Positions 8,087 through 15,874 of a DNA stretch of 64,000 bases are shown one piece after another. The notes under the pieces are model-generated. The model did not search any database, had not been told where the DNA came from, and saw only the letters and a list, made by a program, of their open reading frames with translations. Numbering within the stretch: position 1 is the first letter of the stretch; each line of letters opens with the position of its first letter. Location: NCBI RefSeq assembly GCF_009905605.1, contig NZ_JAAAKZ010000002.1, positions 1 through 64,000 on the forward strand, in the 5' to 3' direction. The stretch comes from Runella sp. CRIBMP (GTDB taxonomy: Bacteria > Bacteroidota > Bacteroidia > Cytophagales > Spirosomataceae). Both the position numbers and the translations under genes were made by a program.

Positions 8087-8950
8087 ATGAGACAGCTAAA
8101 AATCAGTAAGCAGATTACCAACCGAGAAAGCCAATCGCTTGATAAGTATTTACAGGAAATTGGAAAGGTAGATTTGCTGACTCCCGACGAGGAGGTGACT
8201 TTGGCGCAAAGAATTCGGGAAGGTGATCAACAGGCACTGGAGAGATTGACCAAAGCAAACTTACGTTTTGTGGTCTCCGTGGCTAAACAATATCAAAACC
8301 AAGGGTTATCACTTGGTGACCTTATCAATGAAGGTAACTTAGGATTAATTAAAGCCGCGCAACGTTTTGACGAAACGCGTGGTTTTAAATTTATCTCCTA
8401 TGCCGTATGGTGGATTCGTCAATCCATTTTACAGGCATTGGCCGAACAGTCCCGTATTGTGCGCCTTCCGCTCAACCGCGTAGGGTCTCTCAATAAAATT
8501 TCAAAAACATTTTCGGATCTCGAACAAAAATTCGAGCGTGAGCCCTCTCCCGAAGAATTAGCCGAAGTGTTGGACATCTCTGCCAATGAGGTGGTTGATA
8601 CGCTCAAAATATCGGGTCGTCATGTGTCGATGGATGCGCCTTTTGTACAAGGTGAAGAAAACAGCCTTTTGGATGTACTAGAAAACGACATGGAAGAGAA
8701 GCCCGACCAAGGGCTAATCAACGATTCGCTTCGCAAAGAAGTAGCGCGCGCACTTTCTACCCTGACCCAACGGGAATCGGATGTGATTGCGTTGTACTTC
8801 GGCCTGAACGGCGAACATCCCATGACGCTGGAAGAAATCGGTGAGAAGTTCAACCTGACCCGCGAACGTGTACGCCAAATCAAGGAAAAAGCCATCCGTC
8901 GTTTGCGCCATACGTCGCGCAGCAAAGCGTTGAAGACGTATTTGGGATAG
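8087..8950 (+). CDS. rpoD: Primary sigma factor (RpoD/SigA type)
   Basis: A 287-residue sigma-70 protein, short because it lacks the acidic region 1.1, as is normal for the primary sigma of Bacteroidota. Region 1.2 begins at [20 protein letters not shown]. Region 2 has [20 protein letters not shown] and the core-binding and -10 recognition helix [16 protein letters not shown]. Region 3 and region 4, with the helix-turn-helix [20 protein letters not shown], follow. It should direct transcription from TAnnTTTG-type promoters such as those seen in this window. The last 50 bp, coding for [15 protein letters not shown] and stop, recur at 10685-10734 with only synonymous changes, marking an insertion event. 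Confidence 0.96.
   Translation: MRQLKISKQITNRESQSLDKYLQEIGKVDLLTPDEEVTLAQRIREGDQQALERLTKANLRFVVSVAKQYQNQGLSLGDLINEGNLGLIKAAQRFDETRGFKFISYAVWWIRQSILQALAEQSRIVRLPLNRVGSLNKISKTFSDLEQKFEREPSPEELAEVLDISANEVVDTLKISGRHVSMDAPFVQGEENSLLDVLENDMEEKPDQGLINDSLRKEVARALSTLTQRESDVIALYFGLNGEHPMTLEEIGEKFNLTRERVRQIKEKAIRRLRHTSRSKALKTYLG
8900..8949 (+). repeat. rpoD 3'-end direct repeat, copy 1
   Basis: The last 50 bp of rpoD up to the first two bases of its stop. Identical to 10685-10734 except at 8914 (G against C) and 8917 (G against A), both third codon positions. The offset is 1785 bp. Confidence 0.95.
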
Positions 8951-8974
8951 ATAGATTCAAAAAAGTAAAGTTAC

Positions 8975-9006
8975 AAAGAGACTGTCTCACAAGGGCAGTC
9001 TCTTTT
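8975..9006 (+). terminator. Terminator after rpoD copy 1
   Basis: AAAGAGACTG (8975-8984) pairs with CAGTCTCTTT (8996-9005). It lies between convergent rpoD and the XRE gene and could serve both strands. Confidence 0.65.
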
Positions 9007-9011
9007 GCGTT

Positions 9012-9377
9012 TTAGGAGTGTAATTCGCCTTTCAATCTTTGGATTTCATCTCTTTGTAACCGAATTATTTCATCTTTGCTATCCAACAAATCCTTAAATA
9101 ATTGACTTCCATCTATTGTTATATCAAAACCTTTGACCAAATTATTTTTATTGTCTGTGTTATGTTCAATTTTGATGGGTGTTTTGGGGAGAAGCTCTAA
9201 GATATTTACTTTCAAAATTTCAGCTAACTTTGGTAAATATTCAACTTGAGGCGTTGATTTATCACTTTCCCATAAACTGATGGTACTTTGTGATATTTCT
9301 AAATAGTCCGCTATTTCTTGCTGAGATAAGCGTTGTTTTTCTCGAAGTTGTCGAAAATCTCCCCCATATGTAGCCAT
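9012..9377 (-). CDS. XRE-family HTH transcriptional regulator
   Basis: A 121-residue protein with a Cro/C1-type helix-turn-helix at about residues 9-63 (FRQLREKQRLSQQEIADYLE, then SQSTISLWESDKSTPQVEYL) and a C-terminal helix (about 92-119, KDEIIRLQRDEIQRLKGEL) that looks like a short coiled coil for dimerisation. Such single-domain regulators often repress their own element's genes. It lies inside the segment flanked by rpoD-end repeats, convergent with rpoD, and is transcribed away from the downstream lipoprotein gene, so the 225-bp divergent spacer would be its likely operator region. Target unknown. Confidence 0.88.
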   Translation of the reverse strand: MATYGGDFRQLREKQRLSQQEIADYLEISQSTISLWESDKSTPQVEYLPKLAEILKVNILELLPKTPIKIEHNTDNKNNLVKGFDITIDGSQLFKDLLDSKDEIIRLQRDEIQRLKGELHS

Positions 9378-9604
9378 AGATTTGTCATTCTAAAGTGGTG
9401 ATTCCCTGTGTTTTGTGTTTGTAGAACTAATTGATATAACAGTAATTAGTCTTAGGACGTACAAATTGCTATATAGTTGCTGAGAATAGTACAAATAAAT
9501 TTTATTGAAAAAATCATAGAAATTATTGAGAAAACAGAGAGGATTCATGTACAAAATAAGGATGTTTCGCAAAACTATTTTATCAACCTAAACATCTGTT
9601 AATT

Positions 9605-10329
9605 ATGAACTTTTCGAAAATTTTTGGAGTCTTTTTGGCTACTTGTGTCTCCTTGGTTGTTATTTTGCCTGTAAGAATGAGCAGGAAGATTTATACAATA
9701 AATCATTGCTAAATGATAACTTGATTAAAGAAATGCATCTAATGGGAGTAAACCAACTAAACTACTCTCAGAATAGTTTAACATTTAAAAAGTATAGTGT
9801 TAATGCTTCTGATTTCAGATATATCAACAAAAAATATTATAGTTTTCATAACGCTATTGTAGAAATTGATGGTGGGAATCATAAAATCCCTAAAATTTCA
9901 TTATCCTTAGAAAAGGAACAATACACTCTTTTGCTAAACTTTGAAACCAAAGAGTTAGTATTGTCAAAATCTGGTAATATCATTTTTTCTAATCTAGATA
10001 TTGAACTAAACAAGATAGATGAAGAAACCAAAGTAATCTTATCTTTTTTACTGGTAAATTATATCGAAGCAACTAACAAATCATTGCCACGTATCCAAAG
10101 TTCGAAATTTAAACTCAGTTCGGATTGTCGCTTATCGAGTTTTGGAGTTTCACTTACAAAAGGAGATGCTCAAGAGCAAGCGAAATCAGATCGACCAGAC
10201 AGTAGTTGTAGTAAATCAGGAGAACCGGGTTGTCTTTGTGCAACTGGTGTTTGGGGGGGAGATATTGCTTGTGTATGTATTCAAGTTTGGGTATGTAATG
10301 ACCCAGTAGCATGTTTAAACGTAGGGTAG
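9605..10329 (+). pseudogene. Cys-rich lipoprotein with apparent one-base frameshift in the signal peptide
   Basis: From the ATG at 9605 the frame encodes MNFSKIFGVFLATCVSLVVI, an ideal lipoprotein signal peptide, but then runs to a stop without a lipobox. The rest of the protein continues in the next frame (open from a TTG at 9643 to 10329) as FACKNEQEDLYNK. Adding one T to the four-T run at 9663-9666 would join them as VVIFAC followed by KNEQ, a good lipobox. The mature part has no recognised domain; its last 43 residues contain seven Cys, including CLC and CVC pairs. Either the gene is mutated or the run was miscounted in sequencing. If intact it would be an outer- or inner-membrane lipoprotein of unknown role. 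Confidence 0.6.
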
Positions 10330-10435
10330 GGACTAATAAATTAGTATTGTGTATATTAACTATGAGAATCATAAAACTATAGTTAGTCTTATATGACTCT
10401 ATTCATTTTGAGTAATTTTTTAATCCTTGATAATC

Positions 10436-10666
10436 ATGATAGGTTTTGCGTTTACCATCAGTTACACATCAAGTATAATACTTATCCTTGGTGTTCTTAT
10501 TCTGTTTTCACTGGCAGTTTACTCGCTTTTGAAAGATAGAGACTTAACGGATACACAGAAATTACTTTGGATTCTATTTATTTTTCTGACTCCTGTGGGT
10601 ATCTTTTTTGTTATTTTTGAACGAATTAAATGGTTGCTTGCGCGAAAGAAGCAGGATGTACAATAG
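10436..10666 (+). CDS. Small PLDc_N-type two-helix membrane protein
   Basis: A 76-residue protein with two membrane helices: residues about 8-30 and about 43-62 (LLWILFIFLTPVGIFFVIF). The W-x-L-x-x-x-x-T-P-x-G pattern in the second helix is characteristic of the PLDc_N family, small membrane domains also found at the front of cardiolipin synthases. Stand-alone copies have no defined function. I used the ATG at 10436 rather than an in-frame TTG 9 bases upstream. The basic C-terminus (RIKWLLARKK) should be cytoplasmic. It sits at the right end of the putative insertion, 18 bp before the second rpoD-end repeat. Confidence 0.75.
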   Translation: MIGFAFTISYTSSIILILGVLILFSLAVYSLLKDRDLTDTQKLLWILFIFLTPVGIFFVIFERIKWLLARKKQDVQ

Positions 10667-10684
10667 GAACACTAATGAACTTGC

Positions 10685-10734
10685 CGTTTGCGCCATACCT
10701 CACGCAGCAAAGCGTTGAAGACGTATTTGGGATA
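10685..10734 (+). repeat. rpoD 3'-end direct repeat, copy 2
   Basis: This copy matches 48 of 50 bases of 8900-8949. Translated in the rpoD frame it gives the same residues [15 protein letters not shown] followed by TAA. Both differences are silent (ACG to ACC, TCG to TCA). Confidence 0.95.
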
Positions 10735-10768
10735 ATATTTCTTTGAATTATTTTGACGATAATAAATG

Positions 10769-10796
10769 AAGCCGCCTTTTTAGGGCGGCTTTTTTG
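10769..10796 (+). terminator. Strong terminator past rpoD repeat copy 2
   Basis: AAGCCGCC (10769-10776) pairs with GGCGGCTT (10784-10791), followed by a T-run. It probably is the ancestral rpoD terminator displaced by the insertion. Confidence 0.85.
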
Positions 10797-10810
10797 TATT
10801 CTTAGGGGTG

Positions 10811-10853
10811 TTTTTATGTAAATCCACTTTTTATTCTTAGATTTACATAAAAA
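10811..10853. repeat. 14-bp perfect inverted repeat upstream of AAA/DUF4143 gene
   Basis: TTTTTATGTAAATC (10811-10824) and GATTTACATAAAAA (10840-10853) are perfect inverted copies with a 15-bp spacer, ending 12 bp before the ATPase gene start. It may be an operator or an RNA hairpin hiding the start; no protein was matched to it. Confidence 0.6.
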
Positions 10854-10865
10854 TCGTTCCAGAAA

Positions 10866-12026
10866 ATGATAAAGCGAACCTTGGCTTCTCGTCTTACGGA
10901 GCTTCTTACTAAATTCCCCATACTATCGCTTACTGGCCCGAGGCAGTCGGGGAAAACGACCCTGTTGCGTCAACTTTTGCCGAATTACCGATACGTGTCT
11001 TTAGAAAATCCCGATGAGTTGGATTTTGCACTTTCAGATCCACGCCGCTTTTTGGATACCTACTCTGGGCAGGTTATTTTTGATGAAGTACAACGTGCCC
11101 CAAAGTTGTTTAATTATCTACAACAGCGAGTAGATGAATCTCGACAGATGGGACAATATATACTGTCGGGTTCGCAGAACTTCCTATTGATGAAAGGTAT
11201 TACGCAAAGCTTGGCAGGGCGGGTTGCTATTTTTCGATTGTTCCCATTTTCATTTGGAGAGTTACAAACCGTTGATTTATTGGCAACGACTCCAGAACGT
11301 GCGATGTTTACGGGCTTTTATCCACCCATTTTTGACCGAGGATTGCATCCTTCTGACTTTTACGCCAACTATTTTGAAACTTACGTGCAGCGGGATGTTC
11401 GGGAGCTTCAGGCGGTGCAAAATCTGACGCTTTTTCGGACATTTGTTCGGTTGGCGGCAGGGCGGGTTGGACAACCGATTAATTACCAAAAATTGGCTTC
11501 AGATGTAGGCATAGCTTCTACAACTGCCCGTGAGTGGTTGAGCATTTTGGAAACGAGTCATTTAGTGTTTATGCTGCCACCTTATTACAAGAACTTTAAC
11601 AAACGCCTCATCAAATCCCCGAAATTATATTTTTATGACGTAGGTTTAGCCAGTTATCTTTTAGGAATTAAACAGGAAGAAGAGCTAATTACACATCATT
11701 TTCGAGGCAATTTGTTCGAGAATATGCTCGCGGCAGAGTTAGTTAAGCAAGGTTACAACCGCAATGACCCTGACGAGCTTTACTTTTGGCAAGAAAGTAA
11801 CGGACACGAAATTGATATTTTATTAGAAAAAAGTGGAGGAGTACTCATTGGCGAAATCAAATCGGCAGGGACCATCAATGCTTCATTTTTTGATAATTTA
11901 GCATGGTTTCAGCAGCAAACGGATGTGCCTGTACTGGAAGCTTATTTGTGGTATGCAGGGAATGAATCTCAAATTCGTCGTAGCGCAACAGTGATACCAT
12001 GGCACCAAGTAGGTCTAATAAAGTGA
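10866..12026 (+). CDS. AAA-family ATPase with DUF4143 domain
   Basis: A 386-residue cytoplasmic protein of the AAA_14 plus DUF4143 architecture. Walker A is GPRQSGKTT near residues 24-32, and Walker B is QVIFDEVQ near residues 69-76. A sensor-like LSGSQN follows near residues 100-105. The C-terminal DUF4143 region (about 190-345) contains the nuclease-like FWQESNGHEIDILLE and GEIKSAG stretch, similar to PD-(D/E)xK folds with the D-I-L and E-x-K residues. These proteins are common, variably distributed and of unknown function; mobile-element or defence links have been proposed only by context. A perfect inverted repeat sits just upstream. Confidence 0.88.
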   Translation: MIKRTLASRLTELLTKFPILSLTGPRQSGKTTLLRQLLPNYRYVSLENPDELDFALSDPRRFLDTYSGQVIFDEVQRAPKLFNYLQQRVDESRQMGQYILSGSQNFLLMKGITQSLAGRVAIFRLFPFSFGELQTVDLLATTPERAMFTGFYPPIFDRGLHPSDFYANYFETYVQRDVRELQAVQNLTLFRTFVRLAAGRVGQPINYQKLASDVGIASTTAREWLSILETSHLVFMLPPYYKNFNKRLIKSPKLYFYDVGLASYLLGIKQEEELITHHFRGNLFENMLAAELVKQGYNRNDPDELYFWQESNGHEIDILLEKSGGVLIGEIKSAGTINASFFDNLAWFQQQTDVPVLEAYLWYAGNESQIRRSATVIPWHQVGLIK

Positions 12027-12070
12027 GTTTATATCAATTTACTTTTGTGCAATGAGACTCATTACACAGT

Positions 12071-12097
12071 AAGCCCACGACAAATGCGGCTTTTTTG
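12071..12097 (+). terminator. Weak terminator after the ATPase gene
   Basis: AAGCC (12071-12075) can pair with GGCTT (12088-12092), followed by a T-run. The stem is short, so this is tentative. Confidence 0.4.
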
Positions 12098-12117
12098 TTA
12101 AACCCCGACTCCTTATC

Positions 12118-13194
12118 GTGAAAAAACTTATTCGCTACCAACGATGGACTGCCAGCTGTAAACTTCAAACAGTAAAACGGAACGCCGCCTGCTGCAAACT
12201 GTTAACTGCCTGCTGCCTACTGCTGACTGTCGCCTGTACCCGCCCTTCACCTCCCGTGTATAGCGGACAGAAAATGCGGGGAGTGAACTTGGTGGCTCCC
12301 TCAAAAGAGATTGATTCGTCGGTCTTTAGTCCTATTCGGCAAGTAAATGCCGAATGGGTGGCGGTCATTCCGTACGGTTTTTGTCGGGAAGGGGAGCCGC
12401 ATTTTCATTTCAACATGAACAAAATGTGGTGGGGAGAAACCAAAGATGGAACCGCCAAAACGATAGAACTCGCACACCAGAGCGGCCTGAAAGTAATGCT
12501 TAAGCCCCATGCTTGGGTTGGAAGAGGGATGTATACGGGAGATTTTGACCTCAAAACCGAAGCCGATTGGCAAACTTTTGAAAAAGATTTTGGCGATTAT
12601 ATCCTTACCAACGCCCGCATTGCGGATTCAATGAAAGTAGATTTGTTTTGCATTGCGACCGAAATGGACAATTTTGCCTTTAAACGTGCTCCTTTTTGGC
12701 GTTCGATGATTCGGCAAATACGAGAAATTTACAAAGGGCCGTTGACGTATGCCGATAACTGGAATAATTATCCGCGAAATCCCTTCTGGGCAGACTTGGA
12801 TTTTATTGGTGTAGATGCCTATTTCCCCCTTTCGTCCGAAAAACACCCTTCGATAGAGACCTTGCAAAAAGGTTGGCTGACGCATTTAGATGAGTTGGAG
12901 GCATTTGCGGCAAAACTTCAAAAACCCATTTTGTTTACGGAATTTGGCTATCGAAGTGTTGATTTTGCGACTGAAAAACCTTGGGAATCCCACGATACCA
13001 AAACCGATAATCCTGCATTACAGGCAGATGCTTACCGGGCTTTTTTTAAGGAAGTGTGGCCGCGAAAATGGTTGGCGGGGGCTTTTGCGTGGAAATGGTT
13101 TTTGCACCAACCGCGCGACTCCCGTAGGGACGCTTTTTCACCCCAACAAAAACCTGCCGAAGCGGTATTGAGGGAAGAATTTGGGAGAAAATAG
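12118..13194 (+). CDS. GH113-like glycoside hydrolase lipoprotein
   Basis: A 358-residue secreted lipoprotein with a TIM-barrel resembling GH113 beta-mannanases. The proposed acid/base Glu is E182 (CIATEMDNF) and the proposed nucleophile is E275 (FTEFGYRS), at the ends of strands 4 and 7 as in clan GH-A. The lipobox is LLTVAC with Cys at residue 40. The start is a GTG at 12118, and the stretch before the lipobox is oddly long and made of repetitive CTG-C-AAACTG-type DNA (about 12150-12235), which may be a low-complexity insertion or a misplaced start. Its substrate is unknown; non-catalytic relatives exist. Confidence 0.78.
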   Translation: MKKLIRYQRWTASCKLQTVKRNAACCKLLTACCLLLTVACTRPSPPVYSGQKMRGVNLVAPSKEIDSSVFSPIRQVNAEWVAVIPYGFCREGEPHFHFNMNKMWWGETKDGTAKTIELAHQSGLKVMLKPHAWVGRGMYTGDFDLKTEADWQTFEKDFGDYILTNARIADSMKVDLFCIATEMDNFAFKRAPFWRSMIRQIREIYKGPLTYADNWNNYPRNPFWADLDFIGVDAYFPLSSEKHPSIETLQKGWLTHLDELEAFAAKLQKPILFTEFGYRSVDFATEKPWESHDTKTDNPALQADAYRAFFKEVWPRKWLAGAFAWKWFLHQPRDSRRDAFSPQQKPAEAVLREEFGRK

Positions 13195-13200
13195 CGTTTA

Positions 13201-14298
13201 TTATTGCCAAACTCCCAACCTAAACGTTTTCTGAACTCCCGTCGGGTGAATTAAGCTTGTGGTATGCAGGTCAAGGTTGCCAATGATTAAAATATCACGA
13301 CCAGATTGATAGCCTGCTTTGGTGGCTTCCAATGCTAGATTGCGCATTAAAAGGGACGTTGGGCGTTCGGCTAACGTGTCGCACACGCAGGCATGGCCTT
13401 TATGTAATTGATGGAGGGCGGCAAGCAATGCTTTGGTATCTTCAACCTTGGCCGCTTTTCCAGCGGCGGTCATGGCCTGCACACGATTTTTGAAATAACG
13501 ACCATAGGCTTCATATTCAAAGCGTAGGGCGGGAATATTCGCTAAAAGTTCAGCACTGTTTGCAAAAAATTGAATGTGATTGGGGTCAACAAACCCTAAA
13601 AAATTACCACCCCAAGTAAGCGAATATTGTCGGCCTATTTGTCCCAAAAATGTTTTATAATGGGTGATATTTTGCAACTGCCTGCCTCTGCTGAGGATGG
13701 CAATGTCGGAGGCCAAGCCAAATTGATGCTGAGACAAAGGAGATACACTTTTGCCCATGGTCAGGTGGCGTTTTTGCTTTCCGCTTCCCCGCAAATCCGA
13801 CTGTACTCTAAGTTTATAGTGAGGGAATTGGCTTAAATAGGCCTGCATCATTGCGTCCCGTTTTACCAAAAAAGAATCTCTGACCGATTTTAAAATTGAC
13901 TCGTAGCGAAGGTAGGGATAATCGTAGCGGTCAGCCAAGGACCAAAGATAGGTGAGGTCGAGGTTCGAAAGGGTGTCGACTGTAAACGACGCCTGAGGAA
14001 GTTTCAGTTCATAAGGTTGGCCCTGAAACGACGGAGCTGTGAGGGCTTTCCAAGGCTGGACTTGCCCATTTTTGATGGTAGTTACAAAAATCTGTGGGAC
14101 GGAAGTGAGGGCTTCCTTGAGGGTATCGGCTTGCGAAAATGGCAACACTAAATCAAGTACGCTAAATGATTCGAGGCGCTGAGTTGTGTCACAATGTTCT
14201 TTTTCCCATGAACTTTCTTTCAATTCATCTACTGCACCGCAGGCAATGGACAGCAGCACGAGCGCTATACTGCCGATACAAAAAACGACTTTGCTCAT
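13201..14298 (-). CDS. M15-type metallopeptidase-like lipoprotein
   Basis: A 365-residue protein with lipobox LLSIAC (Cys 20). Residues 189-198 (SQHQFGLASD) fit the zinc-binding SxHxxGxAxD motif of M15 D-Ala-D-Ala carboxypeptidases and L-Ala-D-Glu endolysins, and LTWGGNFLGFVDPNHIQFFA supplies the third ligand His 241 and the WGG motif. It should therefore trim or remodel peptidoglycan peptides in the periplasm. The final 100 residues add a region rich in Leu and Ala that is not part of the usual M15 core. It lies 36 bp downstream of argC on the same strand. Substrate is inferred from the family. Confidence 0.75.
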   Translation of the reverse strand: MSKVVFCIGSIALVLLSIACGAVDELKESSWEKEHCDTTQRLESFSVLDLVLPFSQADTLKEALTSVPQIFVTTIKNGQVQPWKALTAPSFQGQPYELKLPQASFTVDTLSNLDLTYLWSLADRYDYPYLRYESILKSVRDSFLVKRDAMMQAYLSQFPHYKLRVQSDLRGSGKQKRHLTMGKSVSPLSQHQFGLASDIAILSRGRQLQNITHYKTFLGQIGRQYSLTWGGNFLGFVDPNHIQFFANSAELLANIPALRFEYEAYGRYFKNRVQAMTAAGKAAKVEDTKALLAALHQLHKGHACVCDTLAERPTSLLMRNLALEATKAGYQSGRDILIIGNLDLHTTSLIHPTGVQKTFRLGVWQ

Positions 14299-14334
14299 GC
14301 TGCTTTAACAGTTGAAAAATGAGAATGTTTCCCT

Positions 14335-15318
14335 CTAAAATGCAGCGGCTTTTAGGCGCAGGCCTGCATCTTCGGGCAAGCCAAAAAGTAAGTTTAAATT
14401 CTGTACCGCCTGTCCAGAAGCACCTTTGGTTAGGTTGTCTATTTCACTAGTAATCAGTAGATTGTCTCCGTGTTTCTGGAGTTGAATCAGACATTTATTG
14501 GTATTTACGACTTGTTTTAGGTCAAGATCTTGGGTACTAACATGCGTAAACGGATGCCCTGCATAATAGCTTTGGTAAAGCGAAAGGGCTTCCTCTAACG
14601 TACCCGAAAATTTGGTGTACACATTGGCCATAATCCCACGGGTAAAGTCTCCGCGATAGGGTATAAAATTCACCTCTTTGCTGAAATCAGCTTGCAAAGC
14701 TGCCAGACTCATTTTGATTTCTTTGAGGTGTTGGTGCGTAAACGCTTTATAAATAGACATGTTGTTGTTGCGCCACGTAAAGTGCGTTGTGGCGCTCAAC
14801 GCCTGACCCGCACCCGTAGAGCCTGTAATGGCACTTACGTGGACGTCGTCGGTTATTAAACCTGCCGCGGCCAAGGGCAACAATGCCAATTCGATACTGG
14901 TGGCGAAGCAACCGGGGTTGGCGATTTTCTCGGCAGTTTTGATGCGCTCGCGCTGCAATTCGGGCAAACCGTACACGAAGCCGTTTGATTGATCACGAAA
15001 ATCCGTACTCAAGTCAATGATTTTGAGGGAAGAAGGTACGGGATTACTTTCCAAAAACTTTTTGGATTCGTTGTGCCCCGCACAAAGAAAAATAGCATTT
15101 AAGCCTTCTATTGCCAATAAATCTGCGATTTCTTCCCCCGAAAAAGTTAACTCTGTATCTCCTAACAAGTCGGTATGAGTGGCATAAATGGGTTTGCCTG
15201 CTTGGCTTTTGGAGTGCGCCCAGGTAATTTCAACGCTTGGGTGATTGATTAAAATACGTAATAATTCGCCCCCGGTATATCCCGCTGCGCCGACGATTCC
15301 GATTTTTATTTCAGTCAT
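14335..15318 (-). CDS. argC: N-acetyl-gamma-glutamyl-phosphate reductase
   Basis: A 327-residue enzyme of arginine biosynthesis that reduces N-acetyl-glutamyl-phosphate with NADPH to the semialdehyde; Bacteroidota may use N-succinyl intermediates instead. The Rossmann motif IGIVGAAGYTGGELLRIL is at residues 6-23, the catalytic Cys is C137 in ANPGCFAT, and the conserved GSTGAGQ and FTHQHLKEI segments follow. The length fits the family. No other arg gene is nearby. The 86-bp spacer upstream holds a GGGTT/AACCC hairpin but no clear leader peptide. Confidence 0.95.
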   Translation of the reverse strand: MTEIKIGIVGAAGYTGGELLRILINHPSVEITWAHSKSQAGKPIYATHTDLLGDTELTFSGEEIADLLAIEGLNAIFLCAGHNESKKFLESNPVPSSLKIIDLSTDFRDQSNGFVYGLPELQRERIKTAEKIANPGCFATSIELALLPLAAAGLITDDVHVSAITGSTGAGQALSATTHFTWRNNNMSIYKAFTHQHLKEIKMSLAALQADFSKEVNFIPYRGDFTRGIMANVYTKFSGTLEEALSLYQSYYAGHPFTHVSTQDLDLKQVVNTNKCLIQLQKHGDNLLITSEIDNLTKGASGQAVQNLNLLFGLPEDAGLRLKAAAF

Positions 15319-15404
15319 TTTGTTTTTTGATCACTGGGTTAAAAGCAACCCTGTTTTGGCCGTGAAAAACCCAAAACACATTTCACAAGATAAATCTAAG
15401 CAAC

Positions 15405-15755
15405 TTATTGCCCTTGTTGTACGGCTTGCATTTCTTTTTGAAGACGTTTGCTCAACGCCATGCCAACTTCGTCAATTTCGGCGGCCATGATTTCGTCGCC
15501 CGTAGCATTGCGTAGTGTGTCGGCTACGCAGCCGAGCATTTCGATGCAAAAGCGCTTCATATCAAGTACTTCCATGTCTTTTGACCACAAGGGGATGAAA
15601 AGCGTCCCCCGGTGAAAATGATCCCAAACACCTACGGCAATCGCTTTGGTTTCTTCCAGTCCTTCGTTGGGGTTGTCGGTCGCTTCCCAATAAATTTTTT
15701 CGGGGATTTTCTCCTCGTCTTGCTCTATGGTAAATTTTATTTCTTTTTGTGTCAT
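15405..15755 (-). CDS. gldC: Gliding motility protein GldC
   Basis: A 116-residue soluble protein that matches GldC in length and in its core (IYWEATDNPNEG, AIAVGVWDHF and TLFIPLWSKDMEV). GldC is restricted to Bacteroidota and is needed for normal gliding motility and type IX secretion-linked movement, though its biochemical job is not settled. No signal peptide is seen. It lies upstream of argC on the same strand with an 86-bp gap. This gene is one of the clearest lineage markers in the window. Confidence 0.92.
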   Translation of the reverse strand: MTQKEIKFTIEQDEEKIPEKIYWEATDNPNEGLEETKAIAVGVWDHFHRGTLFIPLWSKDMEVLDMKRFCIEMLGCVADTLRNATGDEIMAAEIDEVGMALSKRLQKEMQAVQQGQ

Positions 15756-15874
15756 TGGTTTTGTTTCCTTATTAATCCTGCAAAGTTAAGGATTAGAACC
15801 TATGTATCCGAAAAATAGTTCTGTTTGCCCCCTTCTAAAAACGATTGAAATCTGGGTGAGGATGTTTTAAAATA

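Larger units (their letters stand above)
8950..10734. mobile_element. Putative insertion into the rpoD 3' end (no recombinase left)
   Basis: A segment of about 1.7 kb, noticeably more AT-rich than its surroundings, bounded by direct repeats of the rpoD end. It carries an XRE regulator, a lipoprotein with a broken reading frame and a small PLDc_N-type membrane protein. The second repeat is followed by a strong terminator (10769-10796) that would be the natural end of an uninterrupted rpoD transcript. This is the pattern left by elements that integrate into a gene end and supply a replacement copy. No integrase, transposase or terminal inverted repeat is visible, so it is either a decayed or non-autonomous element, or the product of a tandem-duplication or recombination event. 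Confidence 0.5.

Noticed and set aside
12118-12240. Cys codons in the leader of the GH113-like gene as a second poly-Cys attenuator
   Set aside because: The Cys residues come from low-complexity CTG-rich repeats and are dispersed, no terminator/antiterminator pair follows, and the downstream gene is unrelated to cysteine synthesis.
15319-15404. Possible arginine-responsive leader of argC
   Set aside because: A GGGTT/AACCC hairpin exists, but no short frame with Arg codons and no T-run were found.
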